This document shows, in pieces, positions 58,065 to 64,000 of a DNA stretch of 64,000 nt; position 1 is the first letter of the stretch, and each line of letters opens with the position of its first letter. A program made the translations under genes and the position numbers. Source of the DNA: Dysidea avara (Eukaryota > Porifera > Demospongiae > Dictyoceratida > Dysideidae); NCBI RefSeq assembly GCF_963678975.1, contig NC_089279.1:28763609-28827608 (forward strand), written 5' to 3'. The notes beneath the pieces are model-generated. The model was not told the origin of the DNA and made no database searches. It saw only the letters and a list, made by a program, of their open reading frames with translations.

Positions 58065-61000
58065 ATAACTTGTTCGCAGCTGATCTTTCTACTAAGGGAC
58101 TTGAAATGTAGCTAAACTCTCTACAGATTGATTTGTTTGTAGCTGCACTCTCTGCAGGGTGATTTGTTTGCATCTAAACTCTCTACAGGGCGATTTGTTT
58201 GTAGAAGAACTCTCTACAGGATAGTTTCTTTGTCACTGAACTCTCTACAGAGTGGGTGCTTTGTAGCTGAACTCTCTACAAGATCACTTCTTCTAGCTGA
58301 TCTGTCTATAGGGTGACCTGATCTCTCTGTAGGGTGACTTTTATCTAGCTGAACACTCTACAGGGTGATTTGTTTGTAGCTGAACTCTCTACAGGGTAAT
58401 TTATTTGTAGCTGATCTCTATGCAGGATGATTTGTTTGTAGCTGAACTCTCTACAAGATGGTTTCTTTGTAGCTGAACTCTCTACAAGGTGACTTACTTC
58501 TAGCTGATCTCTCTACAGGGTGACTTGTATAGCTGAACTCTCTACAGGGTGATCTGTTCATAGCTGAACTCTCTGGGTCATGCTGAACTCTCTACAGGAT
58601 GGTTTCTTTGTAGCTGGTCTCTACAAGGTGACTTGTTTCTAGCTGATCTCTCTACAAGGTGACTTCTCCTATTACAGGGTGACTTGTGTCTATAGCTGAA
58701 CTATCTACAGGATGATGATTTGTTTGTAGCTGAAATCTCTACAGGGTGATTTGTTTGTAGCTGAATTCTCTACAGGATGACTTGTTTCTACATATAGCTG
58801 ATCTCTGTATAGGGTAACTAGTTTCTAGTTGAACTCTCTGCAGAGTGGGTTCTTTGTTGCTGAACTCTCTACAAGGTGACTTCTTCTAGCTGACCTCTCT
58901 ATAGGGTAACCTGATGTCTCTGCAGGGTGACTGTTATCTTGCTGAACACTCTACAGGGTGATTTGTTTGTATCAAAACTATCTATAGGGTGATTTTTTTA
59001 TACCTGAACTTTCTACAGGGTGATTTGTTTATAGCTGAACTCTCTACAGGGGGTGATTTGTTTGTAACTGATATCTCTACGGGTAGATTTGTTTGTAAAT
59101 TCTCTACAAGGTGATTTGTTTGTAGCTGAACTCTCTACAGGGTGGTGTGTTTCTAGCTGATCTCTATACAGGGTGATTTTTTTTTTGTAGCTGATCTCTC
59201 TACAGGGTGATTTAGGTTGTAGCTGCTCTCTCTACAGTGGGTAATTTGTTTGTAACTGAAATCTCTACAGGTTGATTTGTTTGTAGCTGAAGTCTCTACA
59301 AGGTGTTTTGTTTGTAGCCGATCTCTCTACAGGGTAATGTGTTTGTAGCTGAACTCACTGCAAGGTGATTTGTTTGTAGCTGATCTCTCTACAGGGTGAT
59401 TTGTTTGCAGCTGAACTCTCTACAGGGTGATTTGTTTGTAGCTGAACTCTCTACAGGGTGATTTGTTTGTAGCTGATCTCTCTAGAGGGTGATTTGTTTG
59501 TAGCTGATCTCTCTACAGGTTGATTGGTTTGTAGCTGATCTCTCTACAGGGTGATTGTTTGTAGCTGATCTCTCTACGGGGTGATTTGTTTGTAGCTGAT
59601 CTCTCTAGAGGGTGATTTGTTTGTAGCTGATCTCTCTACAGGGTGATTTGGTTGTAGCTGATCTCTCTATACAGGGTGATTTGGTTGTAGCTGCTCTCTC
59701 TACAGTGGGTGATTTGTTTGTAACTGAAATCTCTACAGGTTGATTTGTTTGTAGCTGAAGTCTCTACAAGGTGTTTTGTTTGTAGCAGATCTCTCTACAG
59801 GGTAATTTGTTTGTAGCTGAACTCACTGCAAGGTGATTTGTTTGTAGCTGATCTCTCTACAGGGTGATGTGTTTGTAACTGAACTCTCTACAGGGTGATT
59901 TGTTTGTAGCTGATCTCTCTACAGGGTGATTGTTTGTAGCTGACCTCTCTACAGGGTGATTTGTTTGTAACTGAAGTCTCTATACGGTGTTTTGTTTGTA
60001 GCTGATCTCTCTACAGGGTATTTGTTTGTAGCTGAACTCACTGCAAGGTGATTTGTTTGTAGCTGATCTCTCTACAGGGTAATTTTTTTTGTAACTGAAC
60101 TCTCTACAGGGTGATTTGTTTGTAGCTAATCTCTCTAGAAGGTGATTTGTTTGTAGGTGATCTCTCTACAGGGTGATTTGGTTGTAGCTGATCTCTCTAT
60201 ACAGGGTGATTTGGTTGTAGCTGATCTCTCTACAGTCGGTGATTTGCTTGTAACTGAAATCTCTACAGGTTGATTTGTTTGTAGCTGAAGTCTCTACACG
60301 GTGTTTTGTTTGTAGCTGATCTCTCTACAGGGTAATTTGTTTGTAGCTGAACTCACTGCAAGGTGATTTGTTTGTAGCTGATCTCTTTACAGGGTGATTT
60401 ATTTGTAGCTGAACTCTCTACAGGGTGATTGGTTTGTAGTTGAACTCTCTACAGGATTGTTTCTTTGTCACTGAACTCTCTACAAGGTGACTTGCTTCTA
60501 GCTGATCTCTGTAAACGGTGACTTCTTCTAGTTGATCTCTCTACAGGGTGACTTGTATAGCTGAACTCTCTACAGGGTGATCTGTTCATAGCTGAACTCT
60601 CTACAGGTTGATTTGTTTGTAGCTGAAATCTCTTGTTTCAAACTGATTTCACTGTAGGGTAACTTGTTTGTAGCTGAACTCTCTACAGGATGGTTTCTTT
60701 GTAGCTGAACTCTCTACAGAGTGATTTTTTTGTAGCTGAACTCTATATAGGGTGATTTGTATGTACCTGAACTTTCTACAGGGTGATTTGTTTATAGCTG
60801 AACACTCTGCAGGGTGATTTGTTTGTAGTTAATCTCTCTACAGGGTTTCTTTGCAGCTGAGATCTCTACAGGGCAACTTCTTCTAACTGAGCTCTCTCTT
60901 GTTTCTAGCTGTTCTCTCTACAGAGTAACTTTTTTGTATAGCTGAACTCTTTACATGTGGTTTTTTAGTTGCTGAACTCTCTACACTGTGACTTGTTTGT

Positions 61001-61440
61001 AGCAAAATTCTCTACAGAGTGACTTGTATGTAGCTGAATTCTCTACAGAGTGACTTACTTGTAGCTGAACATTGTATAAACTATAAAGTGACTTGTCTGT
61101 AGCTGAAATCTCTACAGGGTTACTTGTTTGCAGCTTGTCTCTATAGGTTAACTTGTTTGTATAGATGAACTCTCTACATGGTAGTTTCTTTGTAGCTGAA
61201 CTCTCTCCACAGTGACTTGTTTGTAGCTGAACTCTCTAGAGAGTGTAGCCAAACTCTCCACAGGGTGCATGACTTGTTTATAGCTGAACTCTCTTCAGTG
61301 TGACTTGTAATGTTCTGATTCTTCCGGCTGAATCACTACAGCGATATATCTGTAGCTGAACTCTCTATAGGGTGACTTGCTTCTTGCTGAACTGTCTATA
61401 AGATTAACTGTTTGCAGCTGAACTCTCTACAGAATAACTT
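58065..61440 (+). repeat. Minisatellite array, 31-bp unit, about 100 units, with higher-order pattern
   Basis: The consensus unit is GTAGCTGAACTCTCTACAGG followed by GTGATTTGTTT (31 bases). GAACT/GATCT and GATTT/GACTT variants are mixed. A block of about 16 units recurs three times, marked by CTCTCTACAGTGGGT-like units at about 59225, 59693 and 60220. The array runs directly into the CTCTATTAGAG module at 61480-61523. Confidence 0.95.
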
Positions 61441-61497
61441 GCAATGTAATAGAATTCTATAATGGAGTAATAAATTAGCTGAATGTTCTATTAGGGT

Positions 61498-61523
61498 GAC
61501 TGTTCTATTAGAGTATCTCGATC
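61498..61523 (+). repeat. CTCTATTAGAG module (array edge of copy B)
   Basis: One of more than twenty copies: GACTG, then TTCTATTAGAG (core variant), then TATCTCGATC. It is preceded by a hybrid minisatellite-like unit TTCTATTAGGGTGACTG. Confidence 0.8.
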
Positions 61524-61736
61524 TCGCATATGTTACACGTAGTTGGCTTTGGAATCATAACTCAGTGGTTTGTAATCCGATTCTTCTGTACTACTGCAAG
61601 GACTTTCTATGATGATTATTCCAGCTTCACACCGATTTTCAGCTCACTACTCTAAGCGGTTTGCCTAGTAGGCGTGAAACCTAATAGTTTTTTATTCATA
61701 AAAATCGATCGCGTAATTGTAACACAGGTTGGGTTT

Positions 61737-62564
61737 CAGGGGCGTAGCCAGGATTTTTTGAAGGGGGGTTCCAGCACCAGCATTGAGTTACTAGAAGCAG
61801 GGGTCTGGGGGCGCAGCCCCCAGCCGCTGAGAGACTTTCAATATTTTAATAAATCAAAACTCAGCAAATCGCTATATTATTTTATGCAAAAAGTACATTA
61901 ATTATGATGCATTAAGTGGCCCTGGGATGAAGGTACTGTAGTACTAGATAAAGTCACCTAGTGGAAGCAGATAGCATAACACATAGAGACACATATAGCT
62001 AGTAATCTGTAAGTGATGGTTATATCTCACTGTGGTATAGGAGCCATGAATCTACTGATACAAATGACGATCAAACAATATAACTATACAAATATGCATA
62101 GCATGAATTCATTTTGCATAACACAAGTGATAAATTACTGGAGCTCTATATCTTTAAACACTGCATACCAAAGCTATAGCAGTATAAGGTCATGCTAAGT
62201 TTTGCATTTAATGTTGGAATGTCTGAAAAACTTCATATGGACATGGATATTTACATGCATGTTCTATTAGAGTATACCTGACTGCTCTATTAGAGTATAT
62301 ACCTGACTGCTCTATTAGAGTATATCGATCTTTTTAACAAGTTTTGAAGAGGGCTCATGTTACCTCTGTAAATCCTTCCCTGAGAGATGAATGTAAGTTT
62401 TATCAATTGTTGTGCTGTGCCATTACACTATATTGCTCACTCATTTTGTCCTGCCACACTAAATGGTGTGTTAGGATCCTGCTTGCAGAAGTCTAAATTT
62501 TACAGGGGGGGGGGGGGGGGGGGGGGTTCCTGAACCCACCGGGACCCCCCTCCCTACGCCCCTG
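61737..62564. mobile_element. MITE with CAGGGGCGTAGCC ends, 5-bp TSD
   Basis: Ends CAGGGGCGTAGCCAGG and CCTACGCCCCTG, duplication GGTTT (61732-61736, 62565-62569). Copy A at 120-150 shows the unoccupied site. Three tandem modules lie at 62261-62330, and a poly-G run lies before the right end (62504-62526). Confidence 0.9.
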
Positions 62565-63092
62565 GGTTTTGTGTCATATCTCGATGGCCTTCAACTGGAT
62601 TCCTTTCAAACCACAAAAAGGCACTCCTACGATAGTTACTCCATCTACATAGCAATTTGCAGCTCATTCTTTCAAGCGGTTCACCCTGTGGGCGTGACAG
62701 ACCTTCTACCTTATTTTACGCACATAATCGGTCATAACTCGGTGAATGTTGATTTTTGTTCATTGCATCTAATTTATGTATGTATATGTATGTAAATTGA
62801 ATGGGTGTACAGGCTTCTAAGCCTCAACCCAAATCACATCATAATCATAATCATAATGTTCATCGGATTCCTACCAAACTTGGTTCTGAGATTCGCCTTA
62901 ATGAGCCCTTTAAGTGTGCCAAATTTCAGCCCGATTGGAGAACGAATTCGTGTTTTATGGTGGATTTTGCAAAGTGTGCGAAAGGAAGAAGTAGAAGAAA
63001 AAAACGAAGAAAAAAATCACAAATTTTGGCCGATCGTATCTCGGTTAGCTACGTTTGCTTAGCCTAGATGTTTTTGTACAAAATTTATTTTA

Positions 63093-63538
63093 GGCCCCTA
63101 TTCGGTGATTATTAGTTTCTTATCCAGCCTTTCTAATTATTATGATGCGGGCGGGAGGGTATTACCATTATGCCATTATTTTATAATATTAACACACTGA
63201 TGTGCAGACCTTGTCCAAATTGTCTTTCTTTCTTACTACAAACATTTCCTTTACCAGCTGATTCTACTTTTCGTGATCGCCAACTGTTTTTCGACAGTCA
63301 ACTGAAAGCCTGCTTTGATGAAGTCGATATAGAGCACGATTGCAACTGGCACTGCAGCAATTTGCTACAGTTCTCCTGGTGATATATAGCGCATTGTAGC
63401 GTTCATCAACAAAAATTATAACAGTTTGGTATCACGTGTTCTTCTGAGCATGCGCAGAGTAAATAATGGCTTACCATGCGGTAGCTTAAGAAGGATGCGG
63501 GCGGTGGATGAGAAACTAATAATCACCAAATAGGGGCC
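63093..63538. mobile_element. PIF/Harbinger-like MITE, TTA target
   Basis: Ends GGCCCCTATTCGGTGATTAT and AATCACCAAATAGGGGCC with TTA on both sides (63090-63092, 63539-63541). GATGCGGGCGG subterminal words are shared with 17752-19698. It is non-coding; the 70-codon frame inside has no domain. Confidence 0.75.
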
Positions 63539-63541
63539 TTA

Positions 63542-64000
63542 CATACCTTATATTAAGGCTGAGTGATTGTGACATTTTGCTACTTTCACTATTATATGAT
63601 GCAATATATCATGATTATGATAACCACCACGATGCTATAACCAGGAGCTTATTTTTATAAGCTCCTGCTATAACTCACATGCATCAGCGTTGTTCATGCA
63701 CACCTTTGTATGAATTGTTTAATACAAGGTGAAATTGCGCACAATAGTTCAACACAATTAAGGACATAGGCAGTTACAGTTTAATACAAACAGTATAATA
63801 AATAATATATAGTATCCCTAGAGCTCAATGGTTTCTTACAGGTAAGCTTTAAACTACAACGTAAGATTTACTCACACAATGAACTGTATCAGGCTTGTTT
63901 TCTGGATTGTGTTTTTCCACACCAGTATGTGCCAACATTTTGAATGTACTAATACATTTGCATGTGATATCACAACATCATGTTTATTTATAATACATAT
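63542..64000. other. Unassigned sequence at the right edge
   Basis: AT-rich. A small hairpin AGGAGCTTAT/ATAAGCTCCT lies at 63642-63667. Nothing else is seen. Confidence 0.3.

Larger units (their letters stand above)
57551..63070 (+). mobile_element. Minisatellite-bearing repeat family, copy B (longest)
   Basis: In order: 5' palindrome (57551-57877), TATCACTTCTTTTTGTATTT, minisatellite (58065-61440), modules at 61480-61523, two tail blocks (motifs at about 61657 and 62678, separated by the MITE at 61737-62564), and the GTGCCAAATTTCAGCC segment followed by a purine-rich GAAGTAGAAGAAAAAAACG run near 63000. The closing hairpin is not seen. It is inverted relative to copy A at the other end of the window. 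Open frames at 62801-63067 fall in the tail and are not called. Confidence 0.75.

Noticed and set aside
58065-61440. Could the regular 31-bp repeats be a CRISPR array?
   Set aside because: Units are directly joined with no unique spacers of constant length, they vary internally, and no cas-like gene is near. It is a minisatellite.
62801-63067. 88-codon frame starting MGVQASKPQPKSHHNHNHN, which resembles an N-myristoylated protein start
   Set aside because: It is part of the copy B tail; the other family copies do not keep this frame, and the HN run comes from a CATAAT-type microsatellite.

Overview
The window reads as a transposon-rich stretch of an animal genome, AT-rich and with very few genes. 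The one convincing host gene, on the minus strand at about 53.4-57.3 kb, encodes a secreted right-handed beta-helix ectodomain with chlamydial-Pmp-like GGA and FxxN repeats, then a Cys-rich segment and a C-terminal multi-pass membrane domain. Such fusions are known to me from early-branching holozoans, with large families in demosponges. Together with short introns, BEL/Pao, Ty3/gypsy and CR1/L2-like elements, this makes a demosponge the best guess, although the sequence alone does not prove it.

Layout. 0-13 kb: a large repeat family carrying a 31-bp minisatellite (copies A, C and D) and many small inverted-repeat elements. 13-19.7 kb: small DNA transposons, including a Harbinger-like element with a 1.5-kb foldback inside it. 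19.8-28.4 kb: an element with about 190-bp terminal inverted repeats and CGGAA pentamers, which holds a LINE fragment and an almost complete BEL/Pao retrotransposon with seemingly identical LTRs but a broken pol. 28.9-33.5 kb: a foldback, then a decayed Ty3/gypsy element with a LINE fragment in gag and the integrase core missing. Its matching 3' LTR with polypurine tract lies at 42.3 kb, so 29.4-42.5 kb may be a single element filled with later insertions: a LINE tail, a CACTA microsatellite, a 613-bp near-perfect palindrome and two hAT-type elements. 42.8-52.9 kb: hAT, Tigger-like and CAGGGG-ended elements, a LINE reverse transcriptase, SINE-like tRNA heads and copy E of the minisatellite family. 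53.4-57.3 kb: the receptor-like gene. 57.5-63.1 kb: copy B of the minisatellite family with a 3.4-kb array, in opposite orientation to copy A.

The most unusual signal is a short module with the near-palindromic core CTCTATTAGAG, usually followed by TAT(C/A)TCGATC and preceded by GACTG. It occurs at more than twenty places, inside at least five unrelated transposon types as well as at the edge of the minisatellite arrays. Several elements here can be defined to the base by their target-site duplications (TSDs) and by unoccupied sister copies within this same window.

Coordinates come from reading by eye. Boundaries of inverted-repeat elements with a stated TSD should be good to the base; others are approximate by 5-30 bases.
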